The position numbers and the translations under genes were made by a program. The notes beneath the pieces are model-generated. The model saw nothing but the letters and a program-made list of their open reading frames with translations, searched no databases and was not told where the DNA came from. This document shows positions 9,577-21,134 of a DNA stretch of 32,101 bases, piece after piece. The DNA is taken from contig CAJGBT010000007.1 of the NCBI GenBank assembly GCA_904501665.1, forward strand, positions 1 to 32,101, in the 5' to 3' direction. Each line of letters opens with the position of its first letter. Position 1 is the first letter of the stretch. The DNA is from an uncultured Bacilli bacterium. Lineage in GTDB: Bacteria > Bacillota_I > Bacilli_A > Mycoplasmatales > Mycoplasmoidaceae.

Positions 9577-10890
9577 ATGAGAACAATTGCAGCTATTGCT
9601 ACACCTTTAATTAATTCAGCAATTCATATAATTCGGATTTCTGGACCTGATACTTTTAAAATAGTTCAAAAAATTTGTAAACATAAAATTAATATAAAAC
9701 CAAATTCTATCCAACATAATTTTATTGTTGATAAAAATTTAAAAATTGTTGATGAAGTATTATTAAATATTTTTGTAGGTCCTAAATCTTTTACAGGAGA
9801 AAATATCATTGAAATTAATTGCCATGGTGGGAATGTTGTTACAAAAAAAATTTTTAATTTATTATTAATTAATGGATGTGAAGCAGCTAAAAATGGTGAG
9901 TTCTCACAACAAGCATACTTAAATAATAAAATTTCATATATGCAAATAGAAGCCATGAATAATTTAATTAATGCTAGCACAGAAAAAGCAGCTGACATTT
10001 CAATGCAAGGATTAGTTGATTCTAACAATAGTGATATCAAAAAGATTAGAGATAAAATTTTTGATATTATGGGATCAATTGAAGTAAATATTGATTACCC
10101 AGAATATGATGATGTACCTAACTATACTAATCAAGAAATTATAATAATGCTTAAAAAACTTAATCAACAAATAAGATTAATTATTAATAATTCAAAAATG
10201 ATTGCTCCTATTTTTCATGGATTAAATATTTCCATTATTGGTTTACCTAACACAGGTAAATCATCATTGTTAAATTTTTTATTAAATGATGAGAAAGCAA
10301 TTGTTTCTAATATAAAGGGAACCACAAGAGATATAGTAGAAGGAAAATTTGATTTTTATGGTTTACCAATTAATTTATTAGATACTGCCGGAATTAGAAA
10401 ATCAACTAACCAAATTGAAAAAATGGGGATTAAAAAAACATTAGATGTAATTAATAAATCTGATTTAATTATTTATTTAGTAGAGAATCAAAAACAAAAC
10501 CAAACAATTGTTGATTTACTAACAAATAAAAATTTTATCAAAGTAAATACTAAGGCAGATAAATATGATTATCCTAAAAACGAAATAAACATAAGTGTTA
10601 AAAACCATGATATAAATAGTTTGGTTAAAAGACTAAAAAAAGAAGTAGGCAAAATTATTAATTTCTCAACTAATGATTTGATTTTACAATCAGATAGACA
10701 AATTACTTTGATGGAAAAAATTGAAGCCAATATTTTAGATGCCATTAATAGTTTACAAGCAAATGCAACTACTGATTTAATCCAATCCAATTTAGAAGAA
10801 TCAATAAAGCTATTTAATAATATTTTAGGTTACAATTTTGATTATGATAAACTTGATGAATTATTTTGTAAATTTTGTTTAGGAAAATAA
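9577..10890 (+). CDS. mnmE: tRNA modification GTPase MnmE (TrmE)
   Basis: With MnmG it forms the 5-carboxymethylaminomethyl group on wobble uridine 34 of several tRNAs. The 437 residues contain the N-terminal folate-binding domain (I-A-A-I-A-T-P start, F-T-G-E-N-I-I-E-I-N-C-H-G-G at about 75-88) and a helical domain holding an inserted G domain. G-domain motifs are G-L-P-N-T-G-K-S-S near 222, K-G-T-T-R-D near 248, and D-T-A-G-I-R near 269. The N-K-x-D guanine-specificity motif is diverged to N-T-K-A-D. The C-terminal F-C-x-G-K signature reads F-C-L-G-K, keeping the catalytic Cys. One base separates it from both neighbours. Confidence 0.96.
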   Translation: MRTIAAIATPLINSAIHIIRISGPDTFKIVQKICKHKINIKPNSIQHNFIVDKNLKIVDEVLLNIFVGPKSFTGENIIEINCHGGNVVTKKIFNLLLINGCEAAKNGEFSQQAYLNNKISYMQIEAMNNLINASTEKAADISMQGLVDSNNSDIKKIRDKIFDIMGSIEVNIDYPEYDDVPNYTNQEIIIMLKKLNQQIRLIINNSKMIAPIFHGLNISIIGLPNTGKSSLLNFLLNDEKAIVSNIKGTTRDIVEGKFDFYGLPINLLDTAGIRKSTNQIEKMGIKKTLDVINKSDLIIYLVENQKQNQTIVDLLTNKNFIKVNTKADKYDYPKNEINISVKNHDINSLVKRLKKEVGKIINFSTNDLILQSDRQITLMEKIEANILDAINSLQANATTDLIQSNLEESIKLFNNILGYNFDYDKLDELFCKFCLGK

Positions 10891-10891
10891 A

Positions 10892-11668
10892 ATGAAAATA
10901 AAATATTTTGACACCCACTCACATTACAATATTAGACCTCTAAATGACTCATTAGAAAAACATTTTCAAACATTAAATGATGAAAATATTTTTGTTAATG
11001 TTGTTGGAACAAATATTGAAGACTCAAAGATAGCAATTGATATTGCTAAAAAATACAATAATGCCATTGCTAGCATTGGTATCCATCCTAGTGAAGTAAA
11101 AAGTATAAATGATTTAAAAACACTTGAAGAACTTTATTTGAATAATAAAGAATACATTAAAGCTATTGGTGAATGTGGATTGGATTATCATTATGAAAAT
11201 ATTAATAAGGAAAAGCAAAAGTTCTTTTTTATTGAACAAATTAAATTAGCAATCAAACATAATTTGACTCTTGTACTTCATATTAGAGATGCACATCAAG
11301 ATGCTATTAAAATACTTAATGATTTTGAATTTGCAAAAATAAAAGTAATCATTCATTGTTATACTGATAAATTAGAATTTGCAAAAGAGTATGTAAAAAA
11401 AGGATTTTTTATTTCCATTCCTGGAGTTGTTACATTTAAAAATGCTTTTATTGTTCAAGAGGTCACTAAATGAGCCCCTTTAAATTTATTATTAACTGAA
11501 ACAGATGCTCCATTTCTTGCACCAGTACCAAATAGGGGTAAAACCAATGATTCAACTAATTTACATTTTATTAATGAATTTATTGCTAATTTAAAAGAAG
11601 TTAATCCTGAACAACTAAATAAACAGTTAATTGAAAATGCATTTTTTGCATTTAATTTAAAATTATAG
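10892..11668 (+). CDS. tatD: TatD-family metal-dependent deoxyribonuclease
   Basis: TIM-barrel hydrolase of the TatD family, implicated in DNA repair or degradation and D-aminoacyl ester removal. The 258 residues show the metal ligands D-T-H-S-H at the N-terminus, I-G-I-H-P-S (about 65), A-I-G-E-C-G-L-D-Y-H (about 92), V-L-H-I-R-D, I-I-H-C-Y-T, and L-T-E-T-D-A-P-F-L at the C-terminal side. The Trp after V-T-K is encoded by TGA. It is the last gene of the operon, and the next gene starts from its own promoter 28 nt later. Confidence 0.94.
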
Positions 11669-11678
11669 GGAATTAGTT

Positions 11679-11684
11679 TATAAT
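11679..11684 (+). promoter_or_regulatory. -10 box for the ABC ATPase gene
   Basis: TATAAT with 11 nt to ATG 11696, predicting a leader of about 5 nt and no Shine-Dalgarno sequence. Confidence 0.55.
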
Positions 11685-11695
11685 ATTTACTAATT

Positions 11696-12676
11696 ATGTT
11701 TTTGAGAAAATCAGAAGAAGTTAAGAAAATAAATACATTAAACAAACCCCATAATGGTGATAAAAAAGGACATTTTGATGATCCTAATAATATTATTGAG
11801 ATTAAAGGTGTTAAAAAGTCTTTTATCAATGGTGAGTTAATAACAGATGTATTAAAAGGAATTGATCTTTCAATTAAAAAAGGAGAATTTGTTGTTATTT
11901 TAGGTCCATCAGGTTCTGGAAAAACAACTTTAATGAATATCATTTCAGGTCTAGATAGAGCAACAGAAGGAGAAGTTAATGTTGTTGATTCTAACTTAAT
12001 TAGTTTAACTGATGATGAATTAACTGTTTTTAGAAGAAAGAACATAGCATATGTTTTTCAACAATATGGGTTGTTACCTAATTTGAAAGTTTATGAAAAT
12101 ATTCAAATAGGTGCCTTTTTAGCTCATTCAAATGAAAAAGAGCGAAAGAAACTAGCTAAGAAAATTAGTAGAAGAAATACAATGGTTTTCTCTAACTATT
12201 CTATGTTTTGAAATAACTATTTTAATATCACTTTCAATAAACTTGACCCCTTATTAAACTATATTTTAATTGATTCAATTAACAGATTCTATTTTTTTAA
12301 TATTAATAATTTACCCAATATTAACAACTTTAATTCCAATAATTTAATTAGTGTTGAACAAGCTATGGAAATGTTTAATATTAGTGATTTAAGAAATAAA
12401 TTTCCTTCACAATTGTCTGGTGGTCAGCAACAAAGAGTATCAATTGCAAGGGCAATTTGTAAACAATCTAATATTTTATTTGCTGATGAACCAACTGGAG
12501 CTGTTGATGAAGAAATGAGCGATATTATTTTAGATTCTTTTAAATACATTAATAAAAAGTTTGGAACAACAATAGTTATAGTTACTCATAACCCACAAAT
12601 TGCTAATCTAGCAACTAAAGTAATTTATTTTAGAAATGGTTATATTGACCATATTATAGATAATAATAAAAATTAA
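11696..12676 (+). CDS. ABC transporter ATP-binding protein (LolD/MacB-like) with an internal insertion
   Basis: The 326-residue ATPase probably drives the large FtsX-type permease encoded 1 kb downstream. Motifs are L-G-P-S-G-S-G-K-T-T (about 67-76), the Q-loop F-Q-Q-Y-G-L-L-P-N, L-S-G-G-Q-Q-Q-R (about 239-246), D-E-P-T-G-A-V-D and V-T-H-N. Between the Q-loop helix (N-E-K-E-R-K-K-L-A-K-K) and the signature motif there are roughly 70 extra residues rich in Asn, Phe, Ile and Tyr (about 160-225), where normal LolD proteins have only about 30. The frame stays open through it, with UGA read as Trp. The first 30 residues are a charged extension before the NBD. The arrangement recalls the MG467/MG468 neighbourhood of M. 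genitalium, from memory. Confidence 0.88.
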
Positions 12677-12693
12677 GTTTTTTTGGTATACTA

Positions 12694-12699
12694 TATAAT
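12694..12699 (+). promoter_or_regulatory. -10 box for the DnaQ-like gene
   Basis: TATAAT within TATACTATATAATAG, ending only 3 nt before ATG 12703. Transcription would start at or just after this ATG, so either the mRNA is truly leaderless or translation starts farther in. Confidence 0.45.
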
Positions 12700-12702
12700 A
12701 GT

Positions 12703-13659
12703 ATGAATAAATTATGAATTGACATTGAAGAGTATTTTAATTGCAAATACCATTTAGGTTACTTAATAATTGATAAACAAAAAAATGAAATTAGAGGGTA
12801 TGAAAAAATCATAGGAGCAGATGAAAATATAGATGACATCATATTAAATAATAATATTAGTGAAATCTATATTTTTAATGAAAATGATTCACTTTTCTTA
12901 AAGAATAAGTTATTTAAAAATACCAACTGTAAAATTATTAATGTATCTGAAAAGTATACAAATTTATTAGAGGGGACAAAATTACAATTAACTAAAAATA
13001 TGGATATTGCAAAGGCATCAGGTATTAATATCAATTATGACCGTTTGCACAATCCATTGTATGATGTACAACTTTCATATTGTACTTATCATAACTTTAA
13101 AATATCATCAGTAGATATGCAACAAGACATGTTGTATGATTCTTTTTTTACTTTAACTAGTAAGTTCAATATTTTATGATCATTAATGAAAATAAAAGGT
13201 GTTGATTTAAAGAATGTAGATCTTAGAGTAGTTCAACCAAAAAAATTAGAAAAACGTTACTTTCTTGATGGTTCTATGATTATGCAAAATGAAGTAACTT
13301 TAATTGATTATGATACTAATGAGAAAATAGTTTTCAATTTAACTAGAAATAATATTCCAAAATTTATTGAAGCTATGCAAGAAAACATTATTATCTTTTT
13401 AGAAGCTAAAGATCAAAAAGAATTATCATTTAGGATTTGAACAATTATGTATGAAGATAATAAACGTTCTCATCATGATAATAACTTTGTTACACCTTTA
13501 TTTATCTTTTTAGGAATTAATCTAGCTCGTTTTAAAATTCGATTAAAAGAACAATATACAATTGAGTATATTAAAGATTTTCTAGAAAATGAACTTTCAA
13601 TTGATAACATCAAACGTATCAATTCTTATAATGATGGCACTAAGTATGTATCTCAATAA
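12703..13659 (+). CDS. DnaQ-like 3'-5' exonuclease-fold protein, putative
   Basis: 318 residues with no membrane segment. The N-terminus W-I-D-I-E-E-Y (Asp7, Glu9) fits the Exo I motif of the DEDD exonuclease superfamily. H116-N-P-L-Y-D121 fits the Exo III pattern H-x4-D. The regular beta-strand-like spacing between them (Y-L-I-I-D-K, E-I-Y-I-F-N, K-I-I-N-V) is compatible with an RNase H-like fold. The C-terminal half (about 160-318) is not recognised. The frame was joined through several TGA codons. It sits between the ABC ATPase and its likely permease but has its own promoter, so a transport role is not implied. The exonuclease assignment rests on short motifs and is tentative. Confidence 0.55.
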
Positions 13660-13678
13660 TTTTGCTATTATTATAGAA

Positions 13679-13684
13679 TATAAT
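13679..13684 (+). promoter_or_regulatory. -10 box for the giant permease gene
   Basis: TATAAT with 9 nt to ATG 13694. The predicted transcript starts within a few bases of the start codon. Confidence 0.55.
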
Positions 13685-13693
13685 TAATCTACA

Positions 13694-16600
13694 ATGTCTA
13701 AGCTATTAAAGCAATGTTTTAAAACCTTTTTATCAAAACCAGGATTTTTGTTTACTATAGCAATATCTTTTTTTGCTATTACTTTTATTTCATCTGCCTC
13801 ATTGACATTACTTTCTTCTATTTCTACATCTATTAATGATGTTAATAGCAAAAGTGGTGCAGCTGAATTAACAATTAATAATTTAAATAATTTAAAAAAT
13901 ACAGTGTTGGTACCAGATTTTGATAGTAGTGTTAATAACAGGTCTAATTACCAACCTAAAATTGTTAAAACAGTTGCAATTGATATGAATCAATTAGATA
14001 TTGATAATTGAAGTAACTATATTGTTACTGATGAACAAAAATTTAATTTTTTACGTTATTTTCCTTTTAAAAGAAATCAATTAATACCACATAAGGATAA
14101 AAAACAATTTTCATCAAATAAAGATGATAATCAAAAATATGTAAATATTCCAGGTGAACTAATACAAATGGTCGGTAATCCATTGCTTAATATTGCATTG
14201 AATACAAATAATGCTTCATATGGATGTAGTATTTCTTTTTTTAATCCCTTTGAAAATAAACTTTTATCAGATCCTAGAAACTTCTTGTTTAGGTATAATC
14301 CATCTGAAAAGCAAGCAAGTTGTTTAGGTTTTTTTAAAAATGGTAATATTCAAAAAGAAATCGAAATCTCAGGACAATTTACAGCTTATAAGAATCCTCA
14401 AATTAATGCAGATGCAATCTTTGATGATGGAACTATCTCACCCAACTCATTGTATCGTGACCAACCTAATAGTTTATTTTCAGGAACATATAATATCAAT
14501 AATAAACAATTAGCAATGAACGATTGGAAAGCTAATGATTCAGTTCCTGTAGTTGATATTAATTATGATTTAATTAAAAATGCAAGATACAATTTTTATA
14601 ACTTAGTTGAATATTTTTTAAATTCATTACAAATTTTAGAAACACCACCTCTAGATAAATATGAACCATACTTAAGAGTACAAGACGGATATCAATTTGA
14701 ATTTTTGTTAAGTAATGATAAAGATGAAACTGATGTAAAATTTCGAACTTTTTTAGAGACTAATGACCCTAACAACATTTTATTACAACCATTAGTGTTA
14801 GATGAGTTTAATTTATTCGGCATGAGTAAAGATAAGTATGATCAATTAGATCAACAAAGTAAAACTAATGTTGATAAAAATATTGAATCTTCAATTAGAC
14901 AATATGCTAATAAACTATCACAAGAATGGAATACACAAAAACACAATTGAATTATTAGTGAATTAACTACTTATTTAAACTCTAATTCAAATATAGATTG
15001 AACTTTTGAAAATGAATATTATTATCAATCAGAAAACAACAAGCAAGAGTTATTATTTGTTCCCAAAAATGGAAATAATGTTAATAAATTAGTAATGGTT
15101 AATGGTATAGATTTACCATATAAAGAGACTAAAAATGAAATAGATGAATTTTTAAAGAAAAAAGATAAGCCTTTAACATTAAATGATGTGAAACAATTTT
15201 TAAAAATATTATTATCTTTTTCTTTTCCTAAAAATTATAAAAATAAAGCAAAATTCATAGAAAATACTCAAAATTGTATTAATTTAATTGAATCAAAAAG
15301 AACAAAAAGTTTAGATGATTTTTCAATGTCTGGTGACTGAAAGGAATGAGTGTATCGATATGGTGGTAATTTTGCTATAAATAATAATGATCCTTTTAGT
15401 GTATCTTTTTCATTTAAAGAAAATGAAGGATTTACTTCACTTTGAAATTCTGTAACTATAAAAAAAATAGACTTTACTAATTTTTTTGTTGTTATTAGTG
15501 ATTCTTATTTTGAAAAAAATAAAAAGAAATACTTACCAACTAAAAGTAATACAACTATTAGTTTAGATGATAATAAGCAGTTCCCGCTTTATAGTATGAA
15601 TGATATTTTAAGCGGTAATACTGATATTAATTTTTTTGACATTAATGATCCTAATGCTTATTTTGATAAATTACCTGATGAATATAAAATTAAATTTTTT
15701 AATCATCAATTTATCATAATTGGTTCTGGTGTGTCAGCTGATTATGCATATCCAATTGTTTCAATTCAATCACCAATTCCTAATCCAGAAAATCAAGGGA
15801 TTGTTTATACAACTCAATCTTTATATAATAACATTTTGAAATTTAATAATTTACCTGTAACTACTTCAAATATTGCTATTAATGTATTATCTAATAGTGA
15901 TCAAAACTTAATAAACAATATAAAACTTTTTGCTAATGAAAAGTTCGGTAATGAAAATATTTTTAATGTTGTTGATACATCAAATAGTGATAATTTAAGT
16001 TCATTAAGATATTCATTACCAAAAATGATTCAATCTATAATAGTTGTTATTGCTATTTTTATTAGTGTTTTGTTATTTGTTATTTTATTATATGCATCTT
16101 ATATGCTAATTAATATTATTATTGATAAATTAAATAAGATTATAGCTATTTGTCGAGCACAAGGTTTTTCTAACACAAAAATTGCATTTAATATTGCTTT
16201 ACCATTAGTATTATTAGTTGGTTTTATTGGTGGACTTGCGTACTTACTAACATTCTTTTTAACTCCTTATGTGATTGGTATTTTTTCTAATTTATGATTT
16301 TTACCAATAATGCAATCTAATTTTATTTGATATATCCTTTTAGGTTCAATAGGAATTCCTATGGTAATTGCAGCGGCAATTGTTTTTTCAATAGTTTATA
16401 TTAAATATCGCAAACCAATACTAGATAATTTAAATGATACAGAAAATGTTAAATCTAATGGATTATCAAATATTCTACGTTCTAATGGATTAAAAATAAA
16501 ACCAATTTGAAAATATCGCACAAGCTTATTTCTTTCCCGTTCATCAAAACTTTTTATTTTAATGTTATTAATGTCTTTTACTTTTGGTTTTTGTGTCGCT

Positions 16601-18748
16601 TCTTTTACCACTAATATTAATTCTCAGTATGCAGTAACATTAAATAATAATGCTAAGCAATATAGTTATAGTCTTGACCTTGTTTCTCCACAAGAAAATA
16701 CTGGTTTATATAAACAAACTACTTATGATAAAACAGGAATAACTGATACTAAAAAAGGGATAAATGTATCTGATGTTTATTTAACACCAAATGATCCTTA
16801 TGGTGCTATGATGAAAAAAGAATATTTAATAGAAAATAATGGTCAACAAACATGAGTAAATGAACAACAATTAAATGGACAAAAAGCGCTTGACATTAAA
16901 GTTACACCTTCTGATTTATTTGCACTAAGAGATAATAATGGTAATATTCTTGATTTTGACCCAAATCAAAGTGGAATCCAAAAAGAGTATTATACAAACA
17001 TTGTCTTACCTAGTTATAATATTTATGAATTAATGCAAGATTCAGCTAATATACTTTTTGATTCTGTACTTTCTATTTTTTTGTTAGATATTGATGTAGC
17101 TACTATTGGGAATATTTGAGAGAATATTGTAAAGCCCTTATTACCACAAAAAATTTCTTATCAAATGGAAAATAATTTAAATGATTTCAAAAAAGAAATT
17201 GTTTATGAATATGGAAGCAAGTTTGAAAAGTTTATTGAAAAGAAAAATGGTAAATATGATATTAATAATTTTAAAATAGATCCAAAAAAAACTATCCATA
17301 CAGATATAGGTGGAAACAGTTACAATATTTTTAGATATAATGATGAATATTTATTATTTTTAGGTTCACTTTTTGGAAATAAAAAATTAATTAAAAATGA
17401 CATTAAATTAACTATAGGTACTATGGTTCCTGTTGATGATGACATTAACCAAAATAATGGCTTTGATGAAACATATACATGGGCAACATCTAGTTATATT
17501 AAAATAGGTAAAAATAAATTTGATAACAAAATAAAAATTATTGGAATTAAAAATAACTCTAATTTTATTAAATTATTCAATGAAAATAATGAAAAAATAA
17601 ACCTATCTTCCTTAAAAGGAAATGAAATTATTATAAATTCTGGTACATCACTAAAATATGGTCTTAGTAAAGGAGATGAATTTGAAATTTCAATAGATAA
17701 TGATTATTTCAGTTCTTCTAAAAAAATCACTAAATACCTTCATGATAACTTCAATAATAAATCACAAATTTTAAAACTGAGGGTAAAAGATATTTCTAAT
17801 GATCCTATTGGTGAAACATTTTACTCCTCACAAAATAATGTTAATAATTGAACTAATTTAAGCAAAGGTGATTTTATTAGTAGTGTATATATGAATCATT
17901 ATATGCCTAATGTAAATAGTGCTGTTAAAACCATTTCATTAGCTGATTATCAAAAAGACAATCCTTCATATATCCCTTTTAATGGAGTATTTACTAATAA
18001 AGATAATTTAGATATCGGAAATAAAGCTATTTTATTAACATCTAATACTGGGTTTTATTCTTCTTTTTTTAAAATTTCAGAAGCTAATCCTTTATCATAT
18101 TTTGATCCTCGTAGCTTTGCTAGCTTTTTTGCCACAAGAAGTTGCCAAGATATTTTTGATTTCTTAAATATTAATAATTACAATGCTCTAGTAAATGACA
18201 TTGAAAAAACAATGAATAACTCAGCTATTATTAAAAATTGATTAAAATATGAATTTAATGATGTTCAGATGCTAACAAATTTAAATAGTGTTAATTCAAT
18301 GCAATTAACAGATGAATTATTTACTATCACAAATCAATTAATTAATGTTGTCAACTTATTGGTCTTATCAATCTTCCTTCCTACACTTATTGCCGCAACC
18401 ATTATTTGTATTATTGGTATTATTGATTTAACTAAGAAACAAATTGGTGTTTTACGATTATTAGGTTATACATCAGCTAAGATTACAAGAACCATTTTAT
18501 ATATTTTTATTCCAACAATTGCTTTATCTGGCTGCTTAGGTCTTGGTATTTTATTTGCTATTTTATATATATGTCGTAATATTTTATTTAACTTAACATC
18601 AATTTTTGTAGCTGCATCTATCAATGGTTGAATATTAGGAATGGGCTTTGTTATTTTATTGTTATTATTAACTTTTGTTTCTATTGTTAGTTACTTAATT
18701 TTAAAGAGAAATAAATATTCACAAGTTATTAAATCTAGCTTTCACTAA
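13694..18748 (+). CDS. Giant FtsX/MacB-type ABC transporter permease (1684 residues)
   Basis: One uninterrupted frame of 1684 codons when TGA is Trp. It looks like two MacB/LolE-type permease units fused head to tail. Unit 1 has a membrane helix at about 18-42, a large extracellular region to about 775, and three helices at about 780-810, 832-865 and 879-905. Unit 2 has a helix at about 953-975, a second ectodomain to about 1540, and three helices at about 1554-1580, 1600-1627 and 1646-1670. The short loops after the first helix of each three-helix block read D-K-L-N-K-I-I-A-I-C-R-A-Q-G-F-S and D-L-T-K-K-Q-I-G-V-L-R-L-L-G-Y-T, the FtsX-domain signature. The upstream ATPase is the likely engine. 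Substrate is unknown; lipoprotein or lipid handling, or peptide export, fits the superfamily. The ectodomains are Asn-rich and not recognised. Confidence 0.88.
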
Positions 18749-18798
18749 TTTTAAATTTGAATAATTATTTTATTTAATTTAATGAGTTTAAAATGAAA

Positions 18799-19962
18799 CT
18801 ATAAAAGATTAGATGATTGTCAATACTTATTCAATATCTTTTTAGTTTCTTTTGGTAGATTTTCCATATCTAAATACTCTTTACATACTATTTGTTTATT
18901 TTGCTTAATTAAATTACCATTAGTATCAAAAAAATATTTTTTATCATCAATTATCTTATGTGTATTTCTATCGATTCTTAAGCAATTGTATGGATTAACA
19001 CTTAATTTTAAATCATCATATGATAAATTCTTTACTAGTGATGCTAAACTAAAAATATGGGCATTTTCAATTATATTTAAATTAAATTTCTCCTTAGTAT
19101 AATGGTATGGAATTTTCCCTTCTTTTAGATAAAAATTAATATTGGCATTAAAAAAAGATCTTAATCTTTGTCTTAGTTTATCCATATTTTTATCAATTAA
19201 TTCTTCATATTTATTAATTGTTTTATTAATAATAGAATAAATAAACAATTCTTGATTTTCTTTTAGCTTGAATTCAATATCTTTGCTTAAATCTGGATAA
19301 TATTTTTGTACTTCTACCTCTTTATCATAATATGGTACATGAATATTATCTTCAAATTCTAAATGTTCATTGTATTTAAGAAAAGTGGTTTTAAAATCTT
19401 TAATAATATTTTCTTTTATAAATGTTTCTAAAGAATATGCCTTGATTTCTTTAGGATAATTTTTTGTTTTCTCTCCTATATAAAGGCTAACTACATTAGC
19501 AAAATTACAATCAAAATACTTATTATCAATACATCTGATTTGACTAGCTTTATGGTTTGTTTCAGCACCTGAAGCATTTGAACCAGTAAATAATGAAAAC
19601 ATTGTTTTAATAGTCATACATTTTTCTTTTAAATAATCATTAACATTTTTAATTTGTTCATCAGTTAAATTATGGTATGTTGTTTTTGAAATATGTTTTG
19701 GATCTTTTTTACTATATTGATCTAAATAATGATCACGAAAATCTTTAATTTGTACTTGTTCATAATATTTTGTTGGTTTAATCATGTCAGAATCTGTTAA
19801 TCGATAATTACCACTAATTAGTTGGATATATTCATCTATTATTTTTCCTTTATTTAGATCTCAAATAAAAAAAGCATTTCCATGAATAATTAGTCCTTTG
19901 TTTTCTTTTTTTATATACTTCTTACTTCCGAAAGGAATTATTAATTTAGCATATCTATTCAT
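18799..19962 (-). CDS. HNH-type restriction endonuclease, putative, partner of the adjacent C5 methyltransferase
   Basis: 387 residues with no membrane segment. A C-terminal HNH-like block is visible: E-N-A-H302-I-F-S, then S-V-N323-P-Y-N326-C-L-R-I-D-R-N-T-H335-K-I-I-D-D339, then F-F-D-T-N-G-N-L-I, resembling HNH_2-type nucleases (A-H-I ... N-x-L-x-L-x-x-x-x-H-x-x-F-D). The N-terminal ~230 residues are unrecognised, as is common for restriction enzymes. The ATG overlaps the methyltransferase stop by one base (TAATG), so translation is probably coupled and expression depends on the same promoter. Because that promoter is turned away in this orientation, the gene is predicted to be silent here. 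The recognition sequence cannot be inferred. Assignment rests on motif and position beside a methyltransferase. Confidence 0.65.
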
Positions 19963-21134
19963 TATTCAAACTCCAAGTTATTAAAAATTGCTTCTAATAC
20001 TTTGACATTGATTGAATTTCCACACAGATAAATTAACTTATTATCATTAACTAGTTTTGTTTTTTTAGCTAGGTTATATGCTTTATCACTAAAACCCATA
20101 TATCTAAAACACTCAATTGGTAACATTTCCCGAATTTTATTTTTTCCATAAAATAATTTAATTCTACTCAATGCACCACTAGCTGTTAATGTTGGTCCAG
20201 AATAATTAATATCAAATACGAAGTTTTCACTTTGAAAATTAGTATAATTTTTTAGCAAATATTTTTTAATATTACTAGAATTTACTTTTATTGCTTGTAA
20301 TGAGTATTTATTAAATTTTTTATTAAATTGGATATTCTTTTTTTCTAAAATAGATGATAAAGGCTTTTTGGTTTTTTTACCTTTTATTTCTTTGAACTCA
20401 AAATTAATTCTTTCTTTATAGTCTTTCAAAATACTTAATAAAAAAACTCTTTCTCTATTTTGACAATTACCAAAATCAGCAGCATTTAAAACATATTGTT
20501 TTGATTCATAACCTAAGTTCTCTAATCTTTGTTTTCATTTCTCAAATGTATCAATATGATTTTTATTTATAATTGATTTAACGTTTTCCATTAATAAATA
20601 TTTAGGCATATTTTTATTTTTGTTCTTACTAATATTTATTAATAAGCGTTCTATTTCTCATAATAAGCCACTTCTAGTTTTTGAGCCTTTATTAAATCCT
20701 TTTTGTTTTCCTTGGTTAGAAATATCTTGACATGGAAAAGAATATGTAAAAACATCTATATCATCTGGAATATCATTTGGATTTATTTTAGAAATATCAA
20801 ATAGATTTTTAGCAACCTCTTTTGATTGGTTTAATCAAAAACCTAAATAAGAACTCTTAGTATTTTTTATAAATCAATCATCACTTACAAGTTTTTTTGA
20901 ATCATTGCTTAATACATTATTTTGATTTATAAATGTTTCTTTTTTAATTGTCTTAGGTCAATAATGAATAGCTTGATATGTAATAATAGCAGGAATAAAT
21001 CATTCAATAATACCAACAGAAACAACTTTTCATTTTTTTTGATTTTCTATATTTTTTAAAGCTTGATATTGAGCACCTATTCCAGAAAATGCTTCAAACA
21101 GTTTGATAGTTTTATAATTATTATTATGTGAATT
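19962..21134 (-). CDS. DNA (cytosine-5-)-methyltransferase reading frame, lacking a start codon in this orientation
   Basis: Transfers a methyl group from S-adenosylmethionine to cytosine C5 in a specific DNA site; the modification half of a type II system. The C5-methylase motifs are complete: motif I F-E-A-F-S-G-I-G-A, motif IV P-C-Q with catalytic Cys137, motif VI E185-N-V, motif VIII Q227-N-R-E-R, and a C-terminal G-N-S-I-N-V-K-V-L motif X (numbering assumes the inverted, 392-residue form). No ATG, GTG or TTG lies in frame before motif I. The frame upstream of N3 meets TAG at 21137-21135. The first seven codons lie inside the left inverted repeat. Inverting 21135-21224 adds ATG-AAA in frame plus a promoter. 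The gene is otherwise intact, so this is a switched-off gene rather than a decayed one. The recognition domain is between about 250 and 340. Confidence 0.9.
21115..21134 (+). repeat. Left 20-bp inverted repeat of the invertible switch
   Basis: TAATTATTATTATGTGAATT on the plus strand, a perfect 20-bp inverted copy of 21225-21244. The matches stop exactly at both ends (mismatch at the next base on each side). This arm is part of the methyltransferase coding frame (N-S-H-N-N-N plus the first base of Y). Confidence 0.95.

Noticed and set aside
9666..10040. 124-residue minus-strand frame inside mnmE
   Set aside because: Fully covered by the folate-binding domain of mnmE; no promoter or ribosome site.
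11455..12045. 196-residue open frame on the minus strand across tatD and the ABC ATPase
   Set aside because: It lies opposite two genes with clear family motifs and has the composition of an antisense shadow.
19962..20429. 155-residue protein from ATG 20429 as a stand-alone gene
   Set aside because: It is only the C-terminal half of the methyltransferase; the frame continues upstream through the catalytic motifs with TGA read as Trp.
19962..21134. Methyltransferase as an ordinary decayed pseudogene
   Set aside because: All catalytic motifs and the frame are intact, and inversion of the adjacent segment restores the start codon exactly; the missing start is explained by the switch.
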